NCBI GenBank assembly: GCA_046483505.1 | Contig: JAWODB010000001.1 | Span: 1-28,636 of the forward strand | Length of the DNA stretch: 28,636 bases | Direction: 5' to 3' | Source of the DNA: BS750m-G62 sp046483505 | Lineage (GTDB): Bacteria; Planctomycetota; Phycisphaerae; FEN-1346 | Shown here: positions 1 to 7,254 of the stretch, in pieces | How positions within the stretch are numbered: position 1 is the stretch's first letter | Layout of the letters: each line of letters begins with the position of its first letter | The notes under the pieces: model-generated | The model's input: only the letters and a program-made list of their open reading frames with translations | Databases searched by the model: none | What the model was told of the DNA's origin: nothing | Made by a program: the position numbers and the translations under genes

Positions 1-2
1 GC

Positions 3-1181
3 ATGAAGCCGATCAAGACGATGAAACTGGAGAAGTTCGGCGGGGTCCGGCCCACGCCCTACCCCGGCGGGGGCACCTGCGTCGTCCGCGGCCACATCCG
101 GATGAAGACCACCGGCGTGTACCGCTTCAAGCCGGGCTACAGGGCGTCCACCTGCAACATCATGGAGGTCGACGGGAAGGAGGTCCATCGCCGGGAGGTC
201 GGTGGGGACCGGGAATTCACACCGGTCAAACTGACCGCCGGCAAGAAGGTCCCCTTCACGATCACGTACCTGACCGACGCGGCCAACGGGCTGGGGTGGG
301 TGCAGCGCCTGGATATTCCCGGCACCCTGGAAACACTCGTCAAGACGGAGGGCAAGTTCCCGCACCTTGTCGATGACGAGGGAAAGTGGACCGTTCGCAA
401 CGACGTGATCTACAAGGGCGTGATTACGGCCCGCGGCAAGGGCCCGCTGGCGGTGGGCCTGCAGGGCAATACCATCGGCCCGGAACTCCAGTTCGGGCAC
501 ATCATGGGCTATTACCATGACGAGCCGGTGATCGTCATCAAGAGTTCGCAGGGCAACCGGAGCCTCGGCTGGGATTTCCTCCCGCCGGGCAGCAAACGCT
601 TCGAGTACGACGGCCGGGTGCACGCCGGCTACAAGGACTCGCCCGCCTCGTGGGAGAAAGGCACGGAGCCCGAGCCGATCGACTGGTACGCCGGCAAGCA
701 ATACGACGACTGTTTCGGGGCCGTGCACGAGGTATTAAGGAACTTCGCGGAGGAGTTCCCGCAGTACAAGGGCCAGGGGTACGAGGTTGCCGGGTTCGTC
801 TGGTGGCAGGGCCACAAGGACGGTGGCAGCGCGGCCCATGCCGGCCGCTACGAGCAGAACCTGGTCCGCCTGATCAAAACGCTCCGCAAGGAGTTCAACG
901 CCCCGGACGCGCCGTTCGTCATTGCGACGATCGGATTCGGCGGCCGGAAGATGTCGGGCCATCAGTTGACGGTCGCCGAGGCGCAACTTGCGGTCAGCGG
1001 CAACGCGGGCAAGTATCCCGAATTCAAAGGCAACGTCTTGACGGTCGAGACCCGGGACTTCTGGCGCGACGCGTCGGTCTCGCCGCGAAACCAGGGCTAC
1101 CACTACAACCGCAACGCGGAGACCTACATGCTCGTGGGCAACGCCCTGGGCCGGGCAATGGTGAAACTGCTGGACAAGTAG
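3..1181 (+). CDS. SASA-family carbohydrate acetylesterase (sialate O-acetylesterase-like), 5' partial
   Basis: The 392 visible residues match the SGNH-type esterase family (SASA, DUF303) that planctomycetes use to remove O-acetyl groups from glycans. Blocks typical of the family are NTIGPELQFGH (residues 156-166), a KSSQGNRSLGWDFLPPGS stretch (180-197), GFVWWQGHKD (264-273, the WWQG block) and HYNRNAETY (367-375), which carries the likely catalytic His. Residues 15-105 look like a PA14-type beta-sandwich. The nucleophile block GQSNM, normally near the N-terminus, is not in the visible part. The first ATG has only two bases before it and no visible ribosome binding site, so the gene very probably starts outside the window. 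The stop is TAG at 1179-1181. It probably acts outside the cytoplasm, but the signal peptide cannot be seen. The family is secure; the substrate is unknown. Confidence 0.8.
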   Translation: MKPIKTMKLEKFGGVRPTPYPGGGTCVVRGHIRMKTTGVYRFKPGYRASTCNIMEVDGKEVHRREVGGDREFTPVKLTAGKKVPFTITYLTDAANGLGWVQRLDIPGTLETLVKTEGKFPHLVDDEGKWTVRNDVIYKGVITARGKGPLAVGLQGNTIGPELQFGHIMGYYHDEPVIVIKSSQGNRSLGWDFLPPGSKRFEYDGRVHAGYKDSPASWEKGTEPEPIDWYAGKQYDDCFGAVHEVLRNFAEEFPQYKGQGYEVAGFVWWQGHKDGGSAAHAGRYEQNLVRLIKTLRKEFNAPDAPFVIATIGFGGRKMSGHQLTVAEAQLAVSGNAGKYPEFKGNVLTVETRDFWRDASVSPRNQGYHYNRNAETYMLVGNALGRAMVKLLDK

Positions 1182-1206
1182 CACTACAGCGCTAAGTCGG
1201 CCATTT

Positions 1207-1234
1207 GCGCGGTGGATCTGGGCACCCACCGCGC
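1207..1234 (+). terminator. Candidate hairpin terminator after esterase gene
   Basis: GCGCGGTGG (1207-1215) and CCACCGCGC (1226-1234) are exact reverse complements around a 10-base loop, starting 26 bases after the stop codon. No strong T-run follows, only a short TTTT near 1245. It is either a GC-rich terminator lacking a canonical U-tract or an RNA-stabilising 3' hairpin. Confidence 0.4.
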
Positions 1235-1357
1235 TCGAAACGGCATTTTCAGGGCTCCGCGACGGGTACGGAGACCCGCCGCGCACGAGTTAGCGTGGTA
1301 GTGTTAGCGCGGAGTGCACGGCCGCGGTCGCCCCGGATCAGCAAAGGGCACGTTCGT

Positions 1358-1370
1358 CCAAACCGTTTGG
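1358..1370. promoter_or_regulatory. 13-bp palindrome, possible operator
   Basis: CCAAAC-C-GTTTGG is a perfect odd-centred palindrome about 60 bp upstream of the candidate -35 box. Its size and symmetry fit a repressor or activator site, loosely like LacI-type operators. No regulator gene is present in the window, so the assignment is speculative. Confidence 0.2.
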
Positions 1371-1429
1371 GGCGACATTCGGGTCCGGAAAAGGGGCCGG
1401 ATGGTCTCCCAACCGACCAGAAGAAGCGA

Positions 1430-1457
1430 TTGCCAACCTCGCAATCGATGGTAGCAT
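1430..1457 (+). promoter_or_regulatory. Candidate sigma-70 promoter for the TAT oxidoreductase
   Basis: TTGCCA at 1430-1435 (5 of 6 to consensus), a 16-base spacer, then TAGCAT at 1452-1457 (4 of 6). Short dyads (ATTGC/GCAAT and CGATG/CATCG) overlap the elements. This would give a leader of about 190 bases before the ATG at 1654. The call rests on motif match only. Confidence 0.25.
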
Positions 1458-1653
1458 CGTCGTTCGGGCCGACGGCGCATGTCGGCCGGAGGCTATCCGG
1501 CAAGGCCCGTGCACAAAGACACAATTGCGGTTCGCATTGCCGACAGCCCGGCACGGAGGGGACACCTCTTGCCGGCCGGGGCGACCGTCACGGGCGCAAA
1601 CGGACCACGGGCAGGGAGTCAGCAACGGTCTCGGATCCAGAAGGAGAGGCACG

Positions 1654-2943
1654 ATGAAGACCGCAGGGGTCAGACACCTCAGCCGCAGGCAGTTCTTCCG
1701 GAAAGCCGCGGCCGCGGCAGGCGGAGTGCTGGCGGCGCCGTACGTGATTCCCGACACCGCCCTCGGCAAGGGAGGCGTCATGCTGCCCAGCGAGCAGATT
1801 ACGCTCGGTGGCATCGGCATCGGCAACCGGGGCTCGTACGACCTCGGCTGCTTCCTACAGGAACCCGACGTGCGGTTCGTCGCGGTCTGCGACGTCAAGA
1901 AATCCCGCCGCCAGGCCATCAAGAAGATCGCCGACCGCAAGTACGGCAACCGGGACTGCGCCACGTATCGCGACTTCCGCGAGTTGCTGGCCCGGCCGGA
2001 CATCGACGCCGTCCTCATCGCCACGGGCCCGAACTGGCACGCCACGGCCGCCATCACCGCCGCCCGGGCCGGCAAGGACGTCTACTGCGAGAAACCGTGC
2101 ACGAAGAACATCGTGCAGAGCCTGCGGCTGGCGGAGACGTTCGACCGGACGGCCCGCGTGTTCCAGGGCGGAATGCAGCGGCGGAACCTGCCGCACTTCG
2201 CCCTCGCGGTCGAGTTGGCCCGCACCGGCCGGCTCGGGAAACTCCAGGCCGTCCACGCCCATCCGGGCGGCATGGGAACCCGGATGAGCGGCTGGCTGCC
2301 CGCCGAACCCGAACCCCCGAAGGACGAGGTCGACTGGGACATGTACCTCGGCCCGGCCGCCTGGCGGCCGTTCAACCGCAAACTCCTCGACGGGTTCAAC
2401 TTCGAGAAGGGCGGCGGCATGACCGGCGGCGGCGTCCTGGAATGGGGCTCCCACTGCGTCGACCTCTGCCAGTGGGCCAACGACGCCGACGACACCGCCC
2501 CTGTCGAGTACAATCCGGCCGACGGCGGCCGGGCCGTCGAGCGGTACGCCAACGGCGTCAAACTCGTCATCCGCGGCGACGGGTGGCTGGGTCTCGGCTC
2601 GTGTCCCGTCCGCTTCGAGGGCGACGCCGGCTGGGTCGAGACCGGCGACAACGGCGACATGGTCGCCAGTTCGCTCGAGTTGCTGGCCTCCCGCGGCAAG
2701 AAGGTGGGCGGTTACCCCGCAAACAACCACATCCGCGACTTCCTCAACTGCGTCAAAACACGGGGCCTGCCCAAGGCCAACCATCACGTGACGTGCCACA
2801 CGCACATTGCCTGCCACGGTGCAAACGTCGCCCTGCTGCTCAAACGCCAGGTCCGCCTCGACACCAAGACGTATCGGTTCGTCGACGACGAGGAAGCGAA
2901 CCGGCTGCGGTCCGAGGCCCTGCGGTCGCCCTGGCGGCTGTAG
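1654..2943 (+). CDS. TAT-exported Gfo/Idh/MocA-family oxidoreductase
   Basis: The product is 429 aa. The N-terminus carries a twin-arginine signal (SRRQFFRKA, residues 10-18) followed by an alanine-rich hydrophobic stretch, so the protein is probably folded with its cofactor and exported by Tat. A Rossmann NAD(P)-binding segment follows, with GGIGIGNRG at 52-60. The family hallmark EKP is at 146-148, and the GSHCVD block (265-270) carries the likely catalytic His267. Members of this family oxidise or epimerise sugars and cyclitols using NAD(P). The ATG at 1654 is chosen because AAGGAG lies 7 bases upstream and the Tat motif follows directly; an in-frame ATG at 1525 would add 43 residues of no recognisable character. 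The exact sugar is unknown. It stands alone between intergenic gaps, upstream of the HEAT-repeat gene. Confidence 0.88.
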   Translation: MKTAGVRHLSRRQFFRKAAAAAGGVLAAPYVIPDTALGKGGVMLPSEQITLGGIGIGNRGSYDLGCFLQEPDVRFVAVCDVKKSRRQAIKKIADRKYGNRDCATYRDFRELLARPDIDAVLIATGPNWHATAAITAARAGKDVYCEKPCTKNIVQSLRLAETFDRTARVFQGGMQRRNLPHFALAVELARTGRLGKLQAVHAHPGGMGTRMSGWLPAEPEPPKDEVDWDMYLGPAAWRPFNRKLLDGFNFEKGGGMTGGGVLEWGSHCVDLCQWANDADDTAPVEYNPADGGRAVERYANGVKLVIRGDGWLGLGSCPVRFEGDAGWVETGDNGDMVASSLELLASRGKKVGGYPANNHIRDFLNCVKTRGLPKANHHVTCHTHIACHGANVALLLKRQVRLDTKTYRFVDDEEANRLRSEALRSPWRL

Positions 2944-2969
2944 GAAGGCCGGTAGGAGTGAAGGGAAGA

Positions 2970-3010
2970 TGTCATTCTGAGGCCTCGCTTGCGAGGCCGA
3001 AGAATCTCGC
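2970..3010. repeat. REP-like imperfect palindrome
   Basis: GGCCTCG (2981-2987) and CGAGGCC (2992-2998) form a perfect 7-bp stem with a CTTG loop. Outer arms ATTCT (2974-2978) and AGAAT (2999-3003 region) extend it across a small mismatch. The framing sequence (GTCATTCTGAG at the left, GAAGAATCTC at the right) resembles short dispersed repeats I have seen in many environmental bacterial genomes. Only one copy is seen in this window. It sits in the gap between the oxidoreductase and HEAT-repeat genes and could also act as a terminator or mRNA stabiliser. Confidence 0.5.
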
Positions 3011-3075
3011 CGTGGGAAAGGTGACAAGGCCAGACGCGTCGTCCCCAATAACGAACCGCTCCAAGGAGAGTGAGG

Positions 3076-5517
3076 ATGTCCAACTTGCGATCTGTTGCCC
3101 TGTGTGTGACGTTCGCGGCCGTGATCCTCTGCGTGCCCTGTGCCGGCCGCGCGTCGGCCGCCGCCCAGGACGCCGGCGAGCGGGAGCAGAAACTCATCGC
3201 CGTCCTCCGGTCCGACGCCCCCGCCTCGGAGAAGGCCATCACGTGCAAACGGCTGGCCGTCTACGGCAGCGAGAAGGCCGTGCCGGCCCTGGCGGCGCTG
3301 CTGCCGAATCCGCAGCTCGCCTCGTGGGCCCGCATCGCCCTGGAGGCCATTCCCGGCCCCGCCGCCGACAAGGCGCTCCGCGACGCCATGGACAAGGTCC
3401 AGGGCCGGCTGCTCGTCGGCGTCATCAACTCCGTCGCCGTCCGCCGCGACGCCAAGGCCGTCGACGCTCTGGCGGCCAGGCTGAAGGACGCCGACGCCGA
3501 CGTGGCATCGGCCGCCGCCGTCGCGCTCGGCCGCATCGGCGGCAAGACGGCCGTCAAGGCCCTGGAGCCGGCGCTCGCCGCCAAACGGGACCCCGTCCGC
3601 TCCGCCGTTGCCCAGGGCCTCATCTTCTGCGCCGAGCACTGCCTCGCGGGCGGCAAGCGCGACGAGGCCGTCCGCCTGTTCGACGCCGTCCGCGGCGCCG
3701 ACCTGCCGGCCCAGCGGGTGCGCGAGGCGACGCGCGGGGCCATCCTGGCCCGCGGCCCCGCCGGCGTGCCGCTCCTGGTCGAACAACTCCGCTCGACGGA
3801 CGAGGAACGCTTCGCCCTCGGCCTTCGCGTGGCCCGCGAATTGCCCGGCGCCGAGGCGACGGACGCCGTCGTCGCCGAACTCGACAAGGCCGCCTCCGAC
3901 CGCCAGGCCCTGATCGTCCTCGCCCTCGGCGACCGGGGCGACCCGAAGGCCCTGCCGGCCGTCCTCGACGCCGTCACGAAGGGCGCCGAACACGTGCGGA
4001 CGGCCGCCATGACCGCCCTCGAACGCTTCGCCGACGCCTCCTCCGTGCCGGTCCTCCTGGACGCCGCGGTCGATGACAACGTCGACCTGGCCCAGGCGGC
4101 GAAGGCGACGCTGGCGCGGCTGCGCGGGCGGGAGGTGGACGAGGCGATTGCCGACGCCCTGCCCGAGGCCCCCGCCGAGAAACAGCGGATCCTCCTCCAG
4201 ATCGCCGGGCAGCGGCGCATCGAGGCCGCCCTGCCCGCCATGATGACATGCGCCGGGAAGGACGACGCCGGCGTCCGCGCCGCCGCCGTCGAGGCGATCG
4301 GGGCCCTGGGCGGTCACACGCACGCCGCCCACCTCGTCCGCATCGCCCGGAAAACGAAGGACGCGAAGGCGCGGGCCGGCATCGAGCAGGCCCTCATGGC
4401 CATCGCGAGCCGCGAGGGACCCACCTGCATGCCGCACCTCGCGCCCCTGGCCGAGAGCGACGCGCCCGCCCTCCGCGTCATCGGCCTCCATGCCCTGGCC
4501 TGCGCGGGCGGGACCGGCGCCCTCGACGCCGTCCGGTCCGCCCTCGACGACCGCGACGAGACCGTCCGCGACGAAGCCGTCCGGACCCTGTCTGGCTGGC
4601 CCGGCCGCCGGCCACAGGACGACGCCGTCGCCGCTCCGCTCCTGGCCCTTGCCAAGGACGCCGACAAGCCGGCGCACCGCGTCCTGGCCCTGCGAGGGTA
4701 CCTCCGGTGGGTGCAGGCGACGGGGAGCCTTGGCGACGGCGAACGGATCGCGACGGTCCGCGAGATTCTCCCGCTCGCCGCCCGGCCGGAGGAAAAACGG
4801 CTCGTGCTGGCCGCCCTCACGGAGTTCCCCCACCCGGACGGCCTGTCGCTCGTCGAGCCGATGCTCGGGGACGAGGCCGTCCGCGGCGAGGCGGAACTGG
4901 CCCTGCTCGCGATCGCACGGGGCATCGCCGGGTCGCAACGCCCGCAGGCCCGCGCCGCCGCCGAACGGCTCCGCAGCCGCGCCAAAGACGATGCCGTCCG
5001 CCGCCGGGCCGCCCAACTCCTCCAGAAGATTGAGAAGTTCGAGGACTACATCACGGCCTGGCAGGTCAGCGGTCCGTACACCAAGGGGAATGCGTTCAAC
5101 ACGGCCTACACGCCGGAGAAGGACCCCGCGAAGGCCGAGTGGAAGATCCTGCCGGCCGGCGGGGGCGGCCGGCCGTGGATGATGGACCTCCAGGCCGCTC
5201 TCGGCGGCGACCGCCGCGCCTGCTACGTCCGGACGTACATTCACAGCGACGGCGAGCGGAAGGCGCGCCTCGAATTCGGCATCGACGACGGCAGCAAAGT
5301 CTGGCTGAACGGCAAACAGGTCCATGCCGACGGCACGGGCGGCGCCGCCACTCCCGGCGAGCACAAGGTGCCCGTCACCCTTCGGCGGGGCTGGAACACG
5401 CTGATGCTCAAGGTGACCCAGGACACCGGCCCGTGGCAATTCTGCCTCCGCATTCGCGGCGCCGACGGGGGCAAACTCAACGGACTCAAGGCACAGCCGC
5501 TGCCACCTGCAAAGTGA
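3076..5517 (+). CDS. Secreted HEAT-repeat protein with C-terminal beta-sandwich domain
   Basis: The product is 813 aa. Residues 1-27 form a signal peptide ending near ASA-A. Residues 30 to about 650 are an alanine-rich array of alpha-helical HEAT/PBS-lyase-like repeats, seen as recurring segments such as 'AVPALAALLPN', 'DVASAAAVALGRIGG' and 'GVRAAAVEAIGALGG'. From about 655 to 813 the composition changes to a beta-rich module with VWLNGKQVH and GWNTLMLKV. This resembles the sugar-binding jelly-roll domains attached to glycoside hydrolases. No catalytic motif was found, so it is probably a scaffold or binding protein in the cell envelope. AAGGAG at 3063-3068 places the start at ATG 3076; a GTG two codons earlier is closer to the RBS than usual. 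The partner is unknown. Confidence 0.8.
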   Translation: MSNLRSVALCVTFAAVILCVPCAGRASAAAQDAGEREQKLIAVLRSDAPASEKAITCKRLAVYGSEKAVPALAALLPNPQLASWARIALEAIPGPAADKALRDAMDKVQGRLLVGVINSVAVRRDAKAVDALAARLKDADADVASAAAVALGRIGGKTAVKALEPALAAKRDPVRSAVAQGLIFCAEHCLAGGKRDEAVRLFDAVRGADLPAQRVREATRGAILARGPAGVPLLVEQLRSTDEERFALGLRVARELPGAEATDAVVAELDKAASDRQALIVLALGDRGDPKALPAVLDAVTKGAEHVRTAAMTALERFADASSVPVLLDAAVDDNVDLAQAAKATLARLRGREVDEAIADALPEAPAEKQRILLQIAGQRRIEAALPAMMTCAGKDDAGVRAAAVEAIGALGGHTHAAHLVRIARKTKDAKARAGIEQALMAIASREGPTCMPHLAPLAESDAPALRVIGLHALACAGGTGALDAVRSALDDRDETVRDEAVRTLSGWPGRRPQDDAVAAPLLALAKDADKPAHRVLALRGYLRWVQATGSLGDGERIATVREILPLAARPEEKRLVLAALTEFPHPDGLSLVEPMLGDEAVRGEAELALLAIARGIAGSQRPQARAAAERLRSRAKDDAVRRRAAQLLQKIEKFEDYITAWQVSGPYTKGNAFNTAYTPEKDPAKAEWKILPAGGGGRPWMMDLQAALGGDRRACYVRTYIHSDGERKARLEFGIDDGSKVWLNGKQVHADGTGGAATPGEHKVPVTLRRGWNTLMLKVTQDTGPWQFCLRIRGADGGKLNGLKAQPLPPAK

Positions 5518-5557
5518 CCCGGCCGCGGGCCCGGGCAAACACAAAGGGATCTCCACC

Positions 5558-6682
5558 ATGACGGGCAAGGAACGGATGCTGGCGGCTCTGAACCGCGAGG
5601 TCCCCGACCGCCTCCCGTGCAGCATCCATCAGTGGCAGCCCTATCATCTCCAGGCGTACATGAATGGGATGGACGAACTGGAGGCGTTCCGGGCCGTCGG
5701 CCTCGACGCCGCCATCCCCTTCTGCGAGGGCATGGAGCAGATGTGGGTCCCGCGCGACCCCGACACGCCCGACCTCTCGCCGGACTGGCAGATCCACCCG
5801 CAGGTCCTCAGCCGCGACCCCGACGACACGGTCGTCCGCTACACCGTGACCACGCCCGAGGGCGACCTCTCATACGCCACGGGCACCAACCGGTACACCA
5901 CGTGGATCACCGAGTGCCTCATCAAGGAACCGGAGCGGGATGTGGAACTCATCGAGAAGTACATGCCCGTTCCGCAACTCGACCAGGAGCGGATCGCACA
6001 GGTCTACGACGGGATCGGCGACGCCGGCATCCTGCGCGGTTTCGTCTGGGGCGAGCAGGCAGGGTGCTGGCAGCACGCCTGCTGCCTGTACGGCGAAGAG
6101 CCGATGATCTATGCCGCCATCGACACGCCCCACTGGGTCCATCACCTTCTGGAGGTCCTGCTGGCAAAGAAACTGCAGTTCATTGAAGAGAGCCTCGACG
6201 GCTCGCGGTTCGATCTTGTCGAGACGGGCGGCGGGGCCGGGTCGAGCACGGTCATCTCGCCGGCGATGCACGAGGCATTCTGCCTGCCCTATGCGCGCCG
6301 GATGCACGAGGCCTGCCACGCCGTCGGCCAGAAGGTCGTGTACCACACGTGCGGCGGAATGATGCCGCTGCTGGACCTGATCGCGGCCAACGGGTGCGAC
6401 GCCTCCGAAACGCTCAGCCCGCCGGAGGTGGGCGGCGACGTGAGAGACATCGGCGAGGTCAACCGCCGCATCGGCGACCGCGTGGCCCTGGTCGGCGGGA
6501 TGAACCAGTTCCAGGTCCTGACACAGGGGACGCCGGAGGACATCCGGGCGGAGGTCCACCGGCTGTTCGAGGCGGCGGGCCCCGGCGGGGGGTACATCTG
6601 CTCGGCCTGCGACCACTTCTTCGACGCGCCGCCGGAGAACCTCAAGGCGTTCGCCGACGCCGGCCGCGAGTGCCTGTACTGA
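5558..6682 (+). CDS. URO-D/MtaA-family protein (cobamide methyltransferase-like), copy 1
   Basis: The product is 374 aa, the usual length for the uroporphyrinogen decarboxylase superfamily. The N-terminal KERMLAALNREVPDRLP block is the family opening. YHTCGG (262-267) and the cysteines in ICSACDHF (Cys348, Cys351) are where MtaA/MtbA/CmuA-type methyltransferases place the His and Cys ligands of their zinc. That pattern, and the absence of other haem genes nearby, argues against a true HemE and for a methyl-transfer or related cobamide/thiol role. No corrinoid protein is encoded in the window, so the reaction is open. It is followed 41 bp later by a rhamnose mutarotase homologue and heads a run of eight same-strand genes. 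The RBS is a weak AAGGGAT upstream of ATG 5558. Confidence 0.85.
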   Translation: MTGKERMLAALNREVPDRLPCSIHQWQPYHLQAYMNGMDELEAFRAVGLDAAIPFCEGMEQMWVPRDPDTPDLSPDWQIHPQVLSRDPDDTVVRYTVTTPEGDLSYATGTNRYTTWITECLIKEPERDVELIEKYMPVPQLDQERIAQVYDGIGDAGILRGFVWGEQAGCWQHACCLYGEEPMIYAAIDTPHWVHHLLEVLLAKKLQFIEESLDGSRFDLVETGGGAGSSTVISPAMHEAFCLPYARRMHEACHAVGQKVVYHTCGGMMPLLDLIAANGCDASETLSPPEVGGDVRDIGEVNRRIGDRVALVGGMNQFQVLTQGTPEDIRAEVHRLFEAAGPGGGYICSACDHFFDAPPENLKAFADAGRECLY

Positions 6683-6723
6683 GACCGCCCAGTGCGGAAT
6701 GCGGAGTGCGAAAGGAGAAAGGG

Positions 6724-7149
6724 ATGACGCATCGTGCCAGCCTCATCGTGGTGCCGGTCCTGATCGCCGCAGTACTGGCGGCCACGGGGTGTACGCCGGA
6801 GCAGGGCCAGGTCCGCCGCTACGGCCAGGTGCTGGAGATCAAGCCCGAGAAGATCGAGGAGTACAAGCGGCTTCACGCCGACGTCTGGCCGGGGGTCCTC
6901 AAGCAGATTGAGGAGTGCAATATCCGGAACTACTCCATTTACTTGGGCGAGGTCCAGAAGGGCCGGTGGTACCTCTTCGCCTACTTCGAGTATACGGGCG
7001 ACGATTTCGAGGCCGACATGGCCAAAATGGCCGCCGACCCCACCACGCAGAAATGGTGGGACGTCTGCGAACCGTGCCAGCAGCCCATTCCCACCCGCAA
7101 GGAAGGCGAGTGGTGGCATACGATGGAAGAGGTCTTTCATATGGACTGA
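6724..7149 (+). CDS. Lipoprotein-type L-rhamnose mutarotase homologue (RhaM-like)
   Basis: The product is 141 aa. Residues 1-22 form a hydrophobic signal ending LAATGC, a plausible lipobox with Cys23 as the lipidated residue. From about residue 30 it is a RhaM-family ferredoxin-like domain: EEYKRLHADVWP (Tyr47, His51, Trp55), NIRNYSIYL, and TTQKWWDVC (Trp111-Trp112). These are the residues RhaM uses to interconvert alpha and beta anomers of L-rhamnose and related deoxy-sugars. A membrane-anchored, exported copy is unusual, because RhaM is normally cytoplasmic. AAGGAG at 6712-6717 sits 6 bases before ATG 6724. It lies between a URO-D-like gene and the ABC importer, which suggests anomer conversion before uptake. 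Mutarotase activity is inferred from conserved residues, not proven. Confidence 0.82.
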   Translation: MTHRASLIVVPVLIAAVLAATGCTPEQGQVRRYGQVLEIKPEKIEEYKRLHADVWPGVLKQIEECNIRNYSIYLGEVQKGRWYLFAYFEYTGDDFEADMAKMAADPTTQKWWDVCEPCQQPIPTRKEGEWWHTMEEVFHMD

Positions 7150-7214
7150 CCGCCGGCCGCGAGCCGAAGCCAACCCCGTAGACGCGCCGCTTGCACGGGC
7201 GGGGCTATGTTCGC

Positions 7215-7232
7215 CGCCGCGCTTGCGCGGCG
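7215..7232. repeat. GC-rich 7-bp hairpin before the ABC operon
   Basis: CGCCGCG (7215-7221) and CGCGGCG (7226-7232) pair around a CTTG loop, 23 bases before the ABC ATPase start. It shares the CG-CTTG-CG core with the palindrome at 2981-2998. It may be a weak terminator for the upstream mutarotase gene, a processing site, or a small repeat. Confidence 0.4.
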
Positions 7233-7254
7233 CGGGCCGTTAGACTGGGCGTGC

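Larger units (their letters stand above)
1182..1653. other. 472-bp intergenic region with hairpin, palindrome and candidate promoter
   Basis: No credible gene lies here; open frames in the stretch are shadows. It holds a 9-bp perfect hairpin soon after the esterase stop (1207-1234), a 13-bp palindrome (1358-1370), a candidate sigma-70 promoter (1430-1457), and a Shine-Dalgarno AAGGAG at 1641-1646 serving the next gene. The layout suggests a transcription break between the esterase and the oxidoreductase. Confidence 0.6.

Noticed and set aside
1479..4076. Plus-strand frame of 865 codons overlapping the oxidoreductase and the start of the HEAT-repeat gene.
   Set aside because: It is an arginine/proline-rich shadow frame without domain features. 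It crosses the intergenic REP-like repeat and conflicts with two well-supported genes.
1855..5625. Very long minus-strand open frame (over 1200 codons) opposite the oxidoreductase and HEAT-repeat genes.
   Set aside because: High GC makes long antisense frames common. The plus strand here encodes recognisable domains with proper RBS, and the antisense product has no family features. The same applies to the long minus-strand frames at 19050-22226 and 21613-25149.
5558..6682. Calling the URO-D-like genes hemE (uroporphyrinogen decarboxylase of haem synthesis).
   Set aside because: There are three divergent copies in a sugar-uptake run with no other haem genes, and copy 1 has the His/Cys metal motif of cobamide methyltransferases. 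HemE does not need that motif.
7207..7254. Upstream ATG (7207) as the start of the ABC ATPase.
   Set aside because: It lacks an RBS, and the added 16 residues are encoded by the hairpin at 7215-7232 and are not part of the family.
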